Part shown: one piece after another, positions 35,823 through 45,457 of the stretch
Numbering within the stretch: position 1 is the stretch's first letter
Layout: every line of letters starts with the position of its first letter
Origin: a virus
Virus record (IMG/VR): IMGVR_UViG_3300046000_011647
Location: 1 to 49,764 of that record
Direction: 5' to 3' (one strand)
DNA: 49,764 nt
Notes under the pieces: generated by a model
Databases searched by the model: none
Seen by the model: the letters and a program-made list of their open reading frames with translations, nothing else
What the model was told of the DNA's origin: nothing
Program-made: the position numbers and the translations under genes

Positions 35823-37874
35823 TTATTTTCTATGCAAGCTTCCGTGCCAAAGCTTAACAAACTTTTTTAAATTGTCATTGGATGAATCAGCAGTAACTTC
35901 TTCTTTAATATCTTTTGCTTTTATAATTTTTGGAGCTTTATTGATATTTTTTACTTTTGTAGCAGTCTTGGTTTCTTCTCTTCGCTTCTGTTCCACCTTA
36001 GCTCTGTGTCCAATTTCATCATTTCTCTTGGCATATCTAGCAAGAGAAATACCAGAAGTTTGAGGTCCAATTTCAATATGCATTGCTTTACGAACTTCAT
36101 CATAAAGTTCCTTAGCATGTTCTGGGTGCACATGACTAGGTATTCCCTTTTTGAACTCAGAGAAATTTCTACCCATAGCATGACCACGCATTTTTGATGC
36201 CGACATACCAGATACACCTTCGGCATCAGGATCTCTTTCACCAGCGGAAACCACGTCTATTCTTTTGAAGTTGAAGTCTTTGCCTGGTCCATTATACTTA
36301 TCCAGAATCTTTTTATATTCATCAACTCTATCAGATCCACCCACCATAATGAGATGGTCTACACCTTGCTTATGAAGCTTTTTTGCATGATGGATAAATG
36401 TTGGTGCTTCATCAGATGCTGCTTCAATATTGGTATTTGGAAAGAATCTTTTGGCGTGCTTTATCTTTTGTTCAGCTGATAGTGGATTCTTTTCCGGATC
36501 TTGTGAGTGCGATAATACTACAGTGTGCTTTGCTTTATTAGCAGAAGCCAATTCTTTCACCTTATCAACTAAAGCACCGTGACCTATTGTTGGTGGATTC
36601 ATTCTACCAAATGCCAATACATGTGGGTTCTTAGTATCCCTTTCGTTTGGCTTTACAGCATCCGGTTCTGCTGGTGTATCTTCACCACGACCTCTATTAT
36701 TAGCAAAATTCAAGCGACTAAATTCTGCTCTATCAACTAGTTTTGTAGGTCTACCATTACGGATTGAAACAAACCCTTCTGGTTTTACTTTTTTACCACC
36801 AACTGTGTGCTCAAATTCCGTAGGATTACCTAAAGCTGAAACCAAAGTATCCTTAGCTTTCTGTAAATGATGATGTATCGCAAACGCTCGGGAGTAGTCT
36901 TGCTTGTTGCTATTAAGGTCATTAATAAGCTCATCATAAACAGAAGCCTTCTTTTGCTTTGCAGCTTCGGTTTTGACTTTTGCAACTTCTTTATCCCTTT
37001 TACTTTCAAGTGATGACTTATAATCATCTACTGATGGAGTGGTTCCATCTCGAACAGTTTGATTTATATAAGGTTTAATATAAGCATCATGCTTACCTAA
37101 GTTCTTTAAAGTATCGGAAGATGTATTTCTAAAATTTTCAGTGGCGGCTTCAATATGTTTTTTGTATATACTTTGCTGAATAGGTGAATAGACCGATTTA
37201 GAAGTATCATTAATTTCTGGATTGACTAAATTTACATCTGGATCTTGTTTAAATTTAGAATGATCCACATCAAATCCAGCTTTCATATCAGTCAGATTTT
37301 TACCATTGTATTTGGTATGAACAACAAAGCCCATTTCTGATGCATTCATTTTTCTGCCCATACCTGAATCTTTTGGCGCAGAATACGTAATTGTATTTGG
37401 TGCAAACTTATACTTACCATCCTCATCTTCAAGATCATTTTTATCATAAAGGAAATCACCCTGATATACACCAGTAGGATTCCCTTTAGTATCAGTAGGC
37501 ATAATCTTAGGTAAGTGTTTTAGTGCTATTTTAAGTTTCTGGGCAAGCCCTGGCGCATGCCCATGATTCTTGTCAATATCTGCTTCTGTATAGTTAATCT
37601 TTGGATTCACATTGAATACAGATTTTGAACCAACAAAAAACTTTCCGTTCTCTGGATTAATCCCAAATGCTACGGATGGGCTGCCATCGTATTTTGTGGT
37701 TACTTTTGATTTAGACTTACCACCAGTAAGAAAATTATGAAGATCATCAAGATTATCAGCAGCATGTACTAATCCTTCTTCACCACCATGAATGATATGA
37801 TCCTCAGCATGCTCTAAGTGTTTGAGCTTATCAACGTCTAGTGATTCTATTAGAAAGTTTGAAAATTGAATCAT
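35823..37874 (-). CDS. Two-domain ligase-like plus nucleotidylyltransferase protein (DUF6267-like)
   Basis: This 683-residue protein combines two nucleotidyl-transfer modules. The N-terminal module has TTKYDGSPSVAFG near residue 60 (motif I, Lys in KxDG), YQGDFLYDK, then EGFVSIRNG and KLVDRAEF (motif IV and V-like) around 370-385, the order seen in ATP-dependent ligases. The C-terminal module has LAFGRMNPPTIGHG near 424-437 (xGH of nucleotidylyltransferases), HLIMVGGSDRVDEY, and MSASKMRGHAM (STKIR-like). The layout matches DUF6267 proteins of T4-like cyanophages, where it lies among structural genes. Substrates unknown. Confidence 0.75.
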   Translation of the reverse strand: MIQFSNFLIESLDVDKLKHLEHAEDHIIHGGEEGLVHAADNLDDLHNFLTGGKSKSKVTTKYDGSPSVAFGINPENGKFFVGSKSVFNVNPKINYTEADIDKNHGHAPGLAQKLKIALKHLPKIMPTDTKGNPTGVYQGDFLYDKNDLEDEDGKYKFAPNTITYSAPKDSGMGRKMNASEMGFVVHTKYNGKNLTDMKAGFDVDHSKFKQDPDVNLVNPEINDTSKSVYSPIQQSIYKKHIEAATENFRNTSSDTLKNLGKHDAYIKPYINQTVRDGTTPSVDDYKSSLESKRDKEVAKVKTEAAKQKKASVYDELINDLNSNKQDYSRAFAIHHHLQKAKDTLVSALGNPTEFEHTVGGKKVKPEGFVSIRNGRPTKLVDRAEFSRLNFANNRGRGEDTPAEPDAVKPNERDTKNPHVLAFGRMNPPTIGHGALVDKVKELASANKAKHTVVLSHSQDPEKNPLSAEQKIKHAKRFFPNTNIEAASDEAPTFIHHAKKLHKQGVDHLIMVGGSDRVDEYKKILDKYNGPGKDFNFKRIDVVSAGERDPDAEGVSGMSASKMRGHAMGRNFSEFKKGIPSHVHPEHAKELYDEVRKAMHIEIGPQTSGISLARYAKRNDEIGHRAKVEQKRREETKTATKVKNINKAPKIIKAKDIKEEVTADSSNDNLKKFVKLWHGSLHRK

Positions 37875-37886
37875 AGCTATGCTTTC

Positions 37887-38960
37887 TTATTTTAATGCTT
37901 TTATTTTAAATTTAGTGTCATTTGGATATTCCCCACCCTTACTATTTCTTATTTCTATTAAGTATTCTGCATAATTATTTGAACACATAATAGTTATCTG
38001 TTTGGATGAAGCAGTAGGATATTTAATATCCGTTACTTTAATATTGGAAGTAAGATTATCTAGTTTTTTTCTATCCAACCAAAATATTTTCCAACCACCA
38101 GATGTTTTTCTTACATAGAAATAATTCATACCCCATGCACGTTCAAATATAGCTTTTATCTTTGATGAATTTATTTTAGCTATAGGTATTGATTTTCTAA
38201 CAATTTTCTTTTTGGCTCTAAGATCATAACCTTCTTGAATTAAATTTAAATTAGCACCGAATGCATTAAGAAACTCAGCACCAGCAGATTTAGGTGCTAA
38301 ATTACCATTATTATCCATCAAACTAGCGGCACCAGAATATGAACTGAATGTATCACCGTTCACATCTTTAAGTGAAATATACCATTTTTCACCAATTGAA
38401 TCGGTCAAAACAATATCTCCGATTATTTCACCAAGATTTTCAATTGGTACGCCTTCTTTTTTAGTTGATCCTGTTCTTTGTTTAACATCAATAATTTCAT
38501 TTTTAGCAAATTTTGGATTTGCGGTTGTGAGTTGTTTTACCAAAGTTTTATAATCAGAACCCAAACCTTTATTTTGAAAAACACCTTGTAGATCTGATAC
38601 AACTTTCTTTTCAAAATTTTCACCTTTATTTGAACCTTTTGAAATGATAACATCAAAACTAGTCCCATCAAAATCAAAAGATACTGATGAATACTTAGAA
38701 CTATTAGATGATAATTCATTAAATTTTATATTTTTAACATCTTCTATTGAGACAGATATTAAATTCATTAAATATTTTTTATATGATTCTGATGTATCAT
38801 TATTAGAATTGATAAGTTGCATTCTATATTCACGGCCACCACGTTTATCAGATGCTGGCTTTCCTGCAGGACTTGTTCTTGCTACTTGAAAATTGTATTT
38901 TAAAGAGATAGAATCTAATACTTCACCTATCTTTTTAAAAGTATTTGAATCAACCGCCAT
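37887..38960 (-). CDS. Late-region protein, possible nuclease fold, 357 aa
   Basis: The start ATG 38960 (MAVDSNTFKKIGEVLDSISL) is supported by the late promoter just upstream; a longer upstream frame crosses that promoter. A central segment KGENFEKKVVSDL, then GDIVLTDSIGEKWYISLKD (Asp followed by SLK), is compatible with a PD-(D/E)XK-type active site, though catalytic residues are not certain. Similar proteins occur in T4-like structural regions. Confidence 0.5.
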   Translation of the reverse strand: MAVDSNTFKKIGEVLDSISLKYNFQVARTSPAGKPASDKRGGREYRMQLINSNNDTSESYKKYLMNLISVSIEDVKNIKFNELSSNSSKYSSVSFDFDGTSFDVIISKGSNKGENFEKKVVSDLQGVFQNKGLGSDYKTLVKQLTTANPKFAKNEIIDVKQRTGSTKKEGVPIENLGEIIGDIVLTDSIGEKWYISLKDVNGDTFSSYSGAASLMDNNGNLAPKSAGAEFLNAFGANLNLIQEGYDLRAKKKIVRKSIPIAKINSSKIKAIFERAWGMNYFYVRKTSGGWKIFWLDRKKLDNLTSNIKVTDIKYPTASSKQITIMCSNNYAEYLIEIRNSKGGEYPNDTKFKIKALK

Positions 38961-38991
38961 ATGTGGTTCCCAAAATATTAAATGTTTTCTA

Positions 38992-38999
38992 TATTTATA
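38992..38999 (-). promoter_or_regulatory. T4-type late promoter of the 38960 gene
   Basis: Perfect TATAAATA on the minus strand, followed by TAGAAAAC; ATG 38960 is 32 bases downstream. It sits right after a terminator that ends the replication operon. Confidence 0.75.
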
Positions 39000-39003
39000 A
39001 AAT

Positions 39004-39034
39004 AAAAAAAGAGCAGACCTTTCGATCTGCTCTT
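39004..39034 (-). terminator. Intrinsic terminator after the helicase operon
   Basis: On the minus strand AAGAGCAGATC and GGTCTGCTCT form a stem closed by GAAA, followed by a run of seven T. It separates the gp41 unit from the late gene. Confidence 0.85.
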
Positions 39035-39060
39035 GAGTTAGACTTTTATTTTTTATGTAT

Positions 39061-39246
39061 TTATGGAGCGCTAATTCCAGCAACAAAAGCTGGCGTCCAC
39101 CCCTGGAAACCTTGTTGCCCTCGGTTCATGAGCTTACAGTACTTCCATGCTTCATTCTTATCCTTGAACTGTCGAATGTAGTTTTCACTAGCTGTTTCAA
39201 AGACATAGTACTGATCATTTGCTTGCTTAACAGTATACATTTTCAT
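39061..39246 (-). CDS. Small hypothetical protein, about 61 aa
   Basis: From ATG 39246 (or GTG 39249), overlapping the helicase stop. The protein reads MKMYTVKQANDQYYVFETAS with YIRQFKDKNEAWKYCKLMNR, an alpha/beta small domain. Not recognised. Confidence 0.5.
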   Translation of the reverse strand: MKMYTVKQANDQYYVFETASENYIRQFKDKNEAWKYCKLMNRGQQGFQGWTPAFVAGISAP

Positions 39247-40646
39247 CACTTAAAATCCTCAAATTGTTGCAGTTCAAACTTAGATTTTTTTCGGTTAGTA
39301 GCTTTTTCTCTCTCGCCGAAATTTCCTTTGTCCATTACAGGTGAATCATCCACCAGATCTTGTGCAGATTCTTCCACATTATACAACTTCATTTTAATTT
39401 TGTCAACCCCTAAAACAAAGCGCTTGCATTTATGTAGATTGGTATATCGGTTTTTCAACTGTTTAGCCATGATTTGTTCTAGCGCTTCAAGTTCTTCAGA
39501 ACTTACTAGAGCAAGCATGAAGTCTACAGTTGCTGGAAGAGCAAAAGACTCTGATGTATCAGTGATATCAACATCTGAATTTCCAAAACCAGACCTTGTG
39601 GTTTGTGTTGCTGAAACAATTGGAACATTAAATTCAACAGCAAGACCTCTTAATTCTTCAGCAATAGCTTTTACATACGTATAACTATTGACATTGGAAC
39701 CCATTTTCAATCTTGAACTTGCACAGATGTTTAGATAATCAATATAAATGATATCAGGAATGAAGTTCTTTTTCAGCTTTAGTTCCATCAAAAGATGACG
39801 GAAGTTTGCAGAACCAGCTGTAGAAGTTGGATATTCTTTGATAATAAGTTTACCTGAAGTCTTACCCTTGACTCGAGCTATCTTTTTATCAAAGAGTTCT
39901 TTGGAAATAGTATCTAGTTCTTCAATGGGAATATCTAGAATATTAGCATCAATACGCCGAGCAATTTCTTCCTCAGCCATTTCCATTGTGATGTAGAGAA
40001 CATTCTTTCCATCAAGAAGATTACCAGCAGCAGTTGAACACATGAATAGTGATTTACCAACATGTGGTCCTGCAAGAATTACATTCAGAGTCTTTTTTGG
40101 AAGACCACCCTTAGTAATTTTATTGAGATAATCAATACGGAATGGGACTCTATCTTCAGTCCTATGATAGTATTCAAAGCGAGGATCGGAATCATCAAAG
40201 AAATCATGTCCAATGTGAGTATCAAAGCTTACACCTAGAGCATCCTGTAGGATCTTTGGGATTGAACCACGATTATTCTTTGGATCCTTATTGTCTAGAA
40301 TTTGAATACTAGACATGATCGCATTATATACTGCTCTCTCTTGACAGAATTTTTCTGTCTTGTCAATTACCCACTCTAAATCCTTAGTAGCATCATATTC
40401 AAGCTCACCAAGTTTTTCCTTGCATTCTTTAAAAATTCGATCATCAAGTTGCATTGAATCGAGATCAAATTTAATAGCTTGTTCATTTGGAAATTTATTA
40501 TATTTTTCAACATATGCATTGATAACATTGAATAATACTTTGTCTGAGTAAGTTTCAAAATATTCTTCTTTTATATAAGGAAGAACTTTGCGACCATATT
40601 CTTCACTGTTTATTAGATTCGCAAAGATCAGATTTGATAGACTCAT
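39246..40646 (-). CDS. 41: Replicative DNA helicase (T4 gp41/DnaB-like)
   Basis: The 466-residue protein has the N-terminal domain FANLINSEEYGRKVLPYIKE, the RecA-like core with Walker A AGPHVGKS near 192-199, IEMAEEEIARRIDAN-type helix, Walker B IIYIDYLN near 300-307, and SATQTTRSGFGNSD (motif H4-like). It is the fork helicase, loaded by gp59 and coupled to primase. GGAGCTCC precedes the ATG. Confidence 0.93.
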   Translation of the reverse strand: MSLSNLIFANLINSEEYGRKVLPYIKEEYFETYSDKVLFNVINAYVEKYNKFPNEQAIKFDLDSMQLDDRIFKECKEKLGELEYDATKDLEWVIDKTEKFCQERAVYNAIMSSIQILDNKDPKNNRGSIPKILQDALGVSFDTHIGHDFFDDSDPRFEYYHRTEDRVPFRIDYLNKITKGGLPKKTLNVILAGPHVGKSLFMCSTAAGNLLDGKNVLYITMEMAEEEIARRIDANILDIPIEELDTISKELFDKKIARVKGKTSGKLIIKEYPTSTAGSANFRHLLMELKLKKNFIPDIIYIDYLNICASSRLKMGSNVNSYTYVKAIAEELRGLAVEFNVPIVSATQTTRSGFGNSDVDITDTSESFALPATVDFMLALVSSEELEALEQIMAKQLKNRYTNLHKCKRFVLGVDKIKMKLYNVEESAQDLVDDSPVMDKGNFGEREKATNRKKSKFELQQFEDFK

Positions 40647-40860
40647 TGGAGCTCCATGGCTTTAGTTTAAGTATACCATTACAGAAATTTTCGGCAATAG
40701 ATTGTGCATAGTGGGTGTTATGCTCTTTGATTTCCACACCACCCACTATCACTTCATCTTGATAAAATTCTACATAAATTGAATTTGATATAGAATTAAT
40801 TACAGCATATTTTCTACCATCGGTACTATAGAATGTATTCAGCCAATTTTTATCATTCAT
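40603..40860 (-). CDS. Small hypothetical protein between uvsX and gp41
   Basis: From ATG 40860 (MNDKNWLNTFYSTDG) the 85 residues are beta-rich (KYAVINSISNSIYVEFYQDEVIV) with a helical C-terminus. It overlaps uvsX by eight bases and gp41 by 44 bases. The long overlap with gp41 is unusual but both frames look real. ATG 40872 is an alternative start. Confidence 0.5.
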   Translation of the reverse strand: MNDKNWLNTFYSTDGRKYAVINSISNSIYVEFYQDEVIVGGVEIKEHNTHYAQSIAENFCNGILKLKPWSSNESIKSDLCESNKQ

Positions 40861-41893
40861 TTTCTTCTTCAATCATATCAGTTGATGATAAACTATACTT
40901 GTTTTTAATCCAAGTTGAGAAGTCTGTGTTTTCTAGAAGAGTTTTCCAGAAATCATTGTTATCAATAATATCTGCTGCACGCTTATTTGGACCTAGTTCA
41001 CCAGTTTCTTTATTCAAAGTTGCATACCAACCTTGCTTTGGTTTTGTAATATACCCTGCTTCCAGAGCTAAGTCAAGGAATCCCGACCACTTATTGATAC
41101 CAGAATCAAAATTTACTGTAATGGGAATCTTAGATTTTTCTTTTACATATCTAGATTTTTCAACATTGATAATAAAGTGATAACCTTTAAGTTCTTTATC
41201 ATCCTTATCTTGTTGACGACCGATGATCCAAATGTTATCGGCAGAATAATATACACCGGTGCCACCACTGACAACTGCCTTAGAATATAGTTCCTGTGTC
41301 ATATAGATATGATTTACAACAACCATAGGAATGTCTTTAAGCGTTAGATGAGGTGTTACCATTCTGAATAGTGACTTGAGTTGTTTAGCCCGAGTCATAT
41401 CAGCAGCAGAACTTCCTTTTAGAGCATCCTCTACTTCTTTCTTTGAAGCAAGATTGCCCACGGAGTCAACCACAATCATAACTTTATCTTCACGCTTAAG
41501 TTCACTCAATTGTTGCATAATATCAAACTTTAATTGTTCAATATCCGTAATTGGTGTGTGGACAACGGATTCTAGTGGAACACCAAATGAAGTAAAATAA
41601 GATTCTGGTGTGCCAAATTCTGAATCATAAAATAGAATTATACCGTCAGGGTATTTCTTAATAAATGAAGAAGCCATAAGAAGACTGAAAGCGGTTTTAA
41701 AGTGTTTTGATGGTGCCGCTAGAACCAATAGGCCTGGTGTAAGTCCACCATCCAAATTACCACTCAGAGCAATATTAATGCCAGGAACTGGTGTGTGGAT
41801 CATATCCTTTTTATTAAAGATCTTTGAATCCGTAAGTGTGGAAGTAAAATCAACTGTGCTATTTTTAATAAGACGAGAACGTAAATCGTTCAT
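40853..41893 (-). CDS. uvsX: UvsX recombinase (RecA-like)
   Basis: The 346-residue protein has LAAPSKHFKTAFSLLMA (Walker A in the UvsX style, with SKHFKT), IILFYDSEFGTPESYF, a VMIVVDSVGNLASKKE Walker B, and VVSGGTGVYYSADNIWIIGR, the order of UvsX. It catalyses strand exchange for repair and recombination-dependent replication. Start ATG 41893, with a strong promoter 29 bases upstream. Confidence 0.93.
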   Translation of the reverse strand: MNDLRSRLIKNSTVDFTSTLTDSKIFNKKDMIHTPVPGINIALSGNLDGGLTPGLLVLAAPSKHFKTAFSLLMASSFIKKYPDGIILFYDSEFGTPESYFTSFGVPLESVVHTPITDIEQLKFDIMQQLSELKREDKVMIVVDSVGNLASKKEVEDALKGSSAADMTRAKQLKSLFRMVTPHLTLKDIPMVVVNHIYMTQELYSKAVVSGGTGVYYSADNIWIIGRQQDKDDKELKGYHFIINVEKSRYVKEKSKIPITVNFDSGINKWSGFLDLALEAGYITKPKQGWYATLNKETGELGPNKRAADIIDNNDFWKTLLENTDFSTWIKNKYSLSSTDMIEEENE

Positions 41894-41921
41894 AATTTCT
41901 CCAATATATCTGCAATAATGA

Positions 41922-41950
41922 ATTATATATTAGTCAATGTCAACTGTCAA
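41922..41950 (-). promoter_or_regulatory. Sigma70-like promoter of uvsX
   Basis: TTGACA (41945-41950), 17-base spacer that itself contains two more TTGAC copies, TATAAT (41922-41927). Confidence 0.75.
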
Positions 41951-42248
41951 CCAAAACATTGATCTTTCCAATAAACTCATCAATTTTCTTGATTCTATCT
42001 TTACCATTCCATTTAATAATATCCTTTTCAGGATTTTGCTTTAAATTTTTTAAGAATGGTAAAATCATAGCCCTAAGCTTTTCGAGCTTTTCGGTTGCGG
42101 TATCAATTTCAGCTGTAAGTTCAGTAGAATCTGCAAATGAGAATCCAAAGTCATGCTCTTGCATTTTTATTTCCTTATATTCACAATTTGGTTCACATTC
42201 ACGATATAATCCACATGGGCATCCAGCGCCATAATCGTACTTAGCCAA
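41940..42248 (-). CDS. Conserved small protein downstream of gp43
   Basis: The long form starts at TTG 42248 (overlapping the polymerase stop) and adds a Cys-rich N-terminus (GAGCPCGLYRECEPNCEY). A better start is ATG 42164, preceded by AAGGAAATAAAA. The conserved-looking part is ATEKLEKLRAMILPFLKNLK then NPEKDIIKWNGKDRIKKIDE, typical of a small family near DNA polymerase in T4-like phages. Function unknown. Confidence 0.6.
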   Translation of the reverse strand: MAKYDYGAGCPCGLYRECEPNCEYKEIKMQEHDFGFSFADSTELTAEIDTATEKLEKLRAMILPFLKNLKQNPEKDIIKWNGKDRIKKIDEFIGKINVLVDS

Positions 42249-44751
42249 AGAACGACTCCAATGTGCTACGCTTTTCTACATCCCAACCAATAATTTCTAC
42301 AATGCCCTTGATTGGTTCTAGAAAAGACTTGTTAAACTGAGAATCATAGTCAATATATTTTGTGAAATCAAGTTCCTCAGGTAGTTCATCAGGAACAGAA
42401 ATAACGTGCTCCATAAGTGGATTTGGTAATTTCAGATAGGCAAACTTGATTTTGTCACCATCACCAATGAGTTGATATTTCTTATCAAGCTCACGTTTTT
42501 TAATCAAGTTATTATAAAGTAGAGCACCCTTTACATGAATTGGAGTGCCTTTAGAATAGATAGTATTACGATCATGATACTTTTCCATCCCATTCATACC
42601 ACGTGGAAATGCAACATCCTCAAATGGAAGTTTCATGAAATCATTCCTAAACCTATCAATGAATTGATGTAGAGTTTCCTCATCATTATTCATAATAATA
42701 CTGAGACACTTTTTAATGTGTGCTCGGCATACTTTAGGAGTAGAGGATCGAACGGCTTCAATACCTTGAATTTTAAGTTGTGGTTCAGTAAATTGAACAC
42801 CCTCAATATTCCAGGCATTTAGAATGTACATCTTTGCTGCTTTCCAGATACCCTTATCAGCAATTGTTTCACGCTTCATAAACATCTTTTTATCATAGGA
42901 ATGCATGTAATCTGCTAAATCATCAAAAGATTTTTTAATTACATTTTGAATCTTTGTATTGCAAAACTTATCTAACACTTCTACAATTTTTAGAGGATCG
43001 GCGACCCCTAGAATATTTACTAGTGGTTCCATATTAATATAGAGTGAGTCTGTGTCGGATGCAATCACATAATCAACTGCTTTGGTTTTAAGAACGGTGT
43101 TAAGATATTCATTGATATATCGTTCAACCCACTGAATAGCAAGCTGACCAGAGGAAGTGATAGCCTCTGCCATATCAAAATCGAACCAACGGAAATATTG
43201 ATTTGATAGAGCACCATAGAAACTGTTCAATTGGATCTTTTTTGCAAGCTGTAGATTATGATATCTAGCAACTTCATTAGTAGTCATTTTTCGTTCCAGA
43301 GAGTCTAGAGCAGTAGTCTCTAGTTTCTTTTTGGCTTCAAGCATTTTGTCTTTATACTTGGCACGATCATTAAACATCTTTTCCATAAGTGCTGGTGCAA
43401 AGCCCTGCTTTTGCTTGGTAAATTTTACACCATTTGCCGCATATGAATATCCATGATCTTCTACAACTGCATGACCACTAATTAAGGAATTAAGAACAGG
43501 CCAATATTGTTCACGCCCAACCTTAGTCTCTGGTGAGATATTATAGTGCATGATAAGATGTGGGTAAAGTGAAGTCAAGTCAAAAGAAACCACCCAACGA
43601 TACATACCAGGCTTAATTTCCTTAACGTGACCACCCATAAGTTGCACATCATTTGTTTTTTTACTAAACTGAGGAACAACAATACACCGATCCATAAGAT
43701 AATTATGAACAATAATATCCCATGGCTTCACTGTGGTCATGGTATCAACATAGTTGACTTTAGCATCATATGCAAAAGCCATGACTAATTCAATGAACCC
43801 AAGCTTTTCCTCAAAGCGATCAATCAGTGCTGTGTCCTGAATGTTATAATCAAAGAATAGTTCCGGATTGCGTTGATATAGATCCTCTAGTGATTCATAA
43901 CCCATGGACTTATAATCCACCTTGCGCTCACCAAGAACCACTTCAGCAATGTTATCAAGCTTATAGCTTTCCTCATTACCAAATGAAAACTTCTTGTATA
44001 ATTGAAGATAGTCTAGAACGTTGATGCCGGCAGGAGTGTAGGTAGTATTTTCCTTACCATGTGAAACAATTTTACGTTCCTCAAGGATTCCCCATGGAGA
44101 TAGTTTTTTAGCTTGTTCCTTGCCTAGGATATTTGTAATCCTATTCACAAGGTAGGGAATATCAAAGAACTCAATATTCCATCCAGTAAGAACATCAGGG
44201 AGGAATCGACCAGATTGCCAAACATGTAGGAACTTATCCAATAGTTCCCACTCATCCTTACAATGAATATAAGTAATTTTATCTGATTTTGGCTTATAAG
44301 GCTTCAGACCAAATACGATCATTTCACCACGACGTGAAATTGTAATAGCAGTTACTTCTTTATCTGCGGTTTCAATATTTGGAAATCCATCATCACTACG
44401 TGTTTCAATATCAAGAGAGATGATATTGATTTTGGATGAATCATAGTTGATTTCACCACGATAATTATCGTAGATATAGAGATATGGAAAATTGGATAAC
44501 CCATGGATTTCCATATTATCCACACCATCGTATCGCTTTAGAAATTCACGGGTATCAGAAATAGAGTCGAACTCTAGTTTTTCGACAGGTTTACCATCTA
44601 GAGTTCGAAACTCGGTGCGTGATTCTTTCCTAGCTGGAATAAAGAGATAGGGTTTGTAATTAACAATTTCCGCAAAGCGGCGCCCATTACGATAGCCACG
44701 AACAAATACACGATCACCACGGCTAAAGACATTAGTATAAAAAACCGACAT
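42241..44751 (-). CDS. 43: DNA polymerase, family B (T4 gp43-like)
   Basis: From ATG 44751 (GGAGAAG upstream) the 836-residue enzyme has exonuclease motifs ISLDIETR, LTGWNIEFFDIPYLVNR and DYNIQDTALIDR, and polymerase motifs FDLTSLYPHLIMHYN, KKIQLNSFYGALSNQYF and VIASDTDSLYI in order. It is close to T4 gp43 in length and order and replicates the genome. A seven-codon upstream extension to 44772 is unlikely because it begins at the predicted transcription start. Confidence 0.95.
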   Translation of the reverse strand: MSVFYTNVFSRGDRVFVRGYRNGRRFAEIVNYKPYLFIPARKESRTEFRTLDGKPVEKLEFDSISDTREFLKRYDGVDNMEIHGLSNFPYLYIYDNYRGEINYDSSKINIISLDIETRSDDGFPNIETADKEVTAITISRRGEMIVFGLKPYKPKSDKITYIHCKDEWELLDKFLHVWQSGRFLPDVLTGWNIEFFDIPYLVNRITNILGKEQAKKLSPWGILEERKIVSHGKENTTYTPAGINVLDYLQLYKKFSFGNEESYKLDNIAEVVLGERKVDYKSMGYESLEDLYQRNPELFFDYNIQDTALIDRFEEKLGFIELVMAFAYDAKVNYVDTMTTVKPWDIIVHNYLMDRCIVVPQFSKKTNDVQLMGGHVKEIKPGMYRWVVSFDLTSLYPHLIMHYNISPETKVGREQYWPVLNSLISGHAVVEDHGYSYAANGVKFTKQKQGFAPALMEKMFNDRAKYKDKMLEAKKKLETTALDSLERKMTTNEVARYHNLQLAKKIQLNSFYGALSNQYFRWFDFDMAEAITSSGQLAIQWVERYINEYLNTVLKTKAVDYVIASDTDSLYINMEPLVNILGVADPLKIVEVLDKFCNTKIQNVIKKSFDDLADYMHSYDKKMFMKRETIADKGIWKAAKMYILNAWNIEGVQFTEPQLKIQGIEAVRSSTPKVCRAHIKKCLSIIMNNDEETLHQFIDRFRNDFMKLPFEDVAFPRGMNGMEKYHDRNTIYSKGTPIHVKGALLYNNLIKKRELDKKYQLIGDGDKIKFAYLKLPNPLMEHVISVPDELPEELDFTKYIDYDSQFNKSFLEPIKGIVEIIGWDVEKRSTLESFFG

Positions 44752-44777
44752 ATGCTTCTCCAGGAATACCAAGAGTA

Positions 44778-44806
44778 ATATTATTACACCCTATCCCAAA
44801 TGTCAA
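44778..44806 (-). promoter_or_regulatory. Sigma70-like promoter of DNA polymerase
   Basis: TTGACA (44801-44806), 17-base spacer, TAATAT (44778-44783). The -35 overlaps the endolysin stop codon. Confidence 0.6.
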
Positions 44807-45414
44807 CCCAAAAGAGTCATACCATAATGGAAAAGATGTTCTCTTTCAGCTAGACCAATAGTACCACCATTAATCTTTTTAGTGACGGTAAGTACATCTG
44901 AATTATCTGCCCATTGGTTAAGATTATTTTTATTCCAATACCAGCCAGCCGACATGGTAGCACCTTCGGGTGTGGAAAGATATTCAACCGCTTCATCAAT
45001 ACTCATACCCATATCTGAAGCAAAAGAAGCATAGTTATTGCGACCAGTGAGCTGAATCAAACCACGCCCACGATACTTATAACCATCACCAGATGCTTCA
45101 TTGCCATTGCCCATTCTACTAGCGTAGACTCTATTAGCAATCTTTTCTGGATTATGAGCATAGGTTGAGGTATTTACATCTTTAAAATATTTTGGAAATA
45201 CAACCGCTAATCTTTCAGCCCTATAGTTTAAATTCTCTTGAATAACACTAAGACCACCTGATTCATGCCCAACTTGAGCAAGAAACATTGCAATTCTTTC
45301 TGTTGTGTTGATTTCAAATTTACCACATACTTCATTCAGTGGATCAACATATGTTTCTAGAACTAATGCCTTGGTTCTCGGAAACATTCCTTGTAGCAAT
45401 TCTAATGTAATCAT
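44803..45414 (-). CDS. GH19 (chitinase-like) endolysin
   Basis: The 203-residue enzyme has AMFLAQVGHESGGLSVIQEN (catalytic Glu in GHES), YRGRGLIQLTGRNNY and WYWNKNNLN, the GH19 layout. It cleaves peptidoglycan glycan strands and is the likely lysis enzyme. No signal peptide, so it needs a holin. A terminator-like hairpin sits just ahead of its ribosome binding site. Confidence 0.9.
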   Translation of the reverse strand: MITLELLQGMFPRTKALVLETYVDPLNEVCGKFEINTTERIAMFLAQVGHESGGLSVIQENLNYRAERLAVVFPKYFKDVNTSTYAHNPEKIANRVYASRMGNGNEASGDGYKYRGRGLIQLTGRNNYASFASDMGMSIDEAVEYLSTPEGATMSAGWYWNKNNLNQWADNSDVLTVTKKINGGTIGLAEREHLFHYGMTLLG

Positions 45415-45424
45415 TATTTTCTCC

Positions 45425-45452
45425 TAAAAAATAAAGGGGCAATAAATGCCCC
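45425..45452 (-). terminator. Terminator-like hairpin directly before endolysin
   Basis: On the minus strand GGGGCA and TGCCCC flank a five-base loop and are followed by TTTATTTTTT. ATG of the endolysin is only about 10 bases beyond. A TCTAAATA sequence (45455-45462, one mismatch from the late box) is upstream. Confidence 0.7.
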
Positions 45453-45457
45453 AGTAT

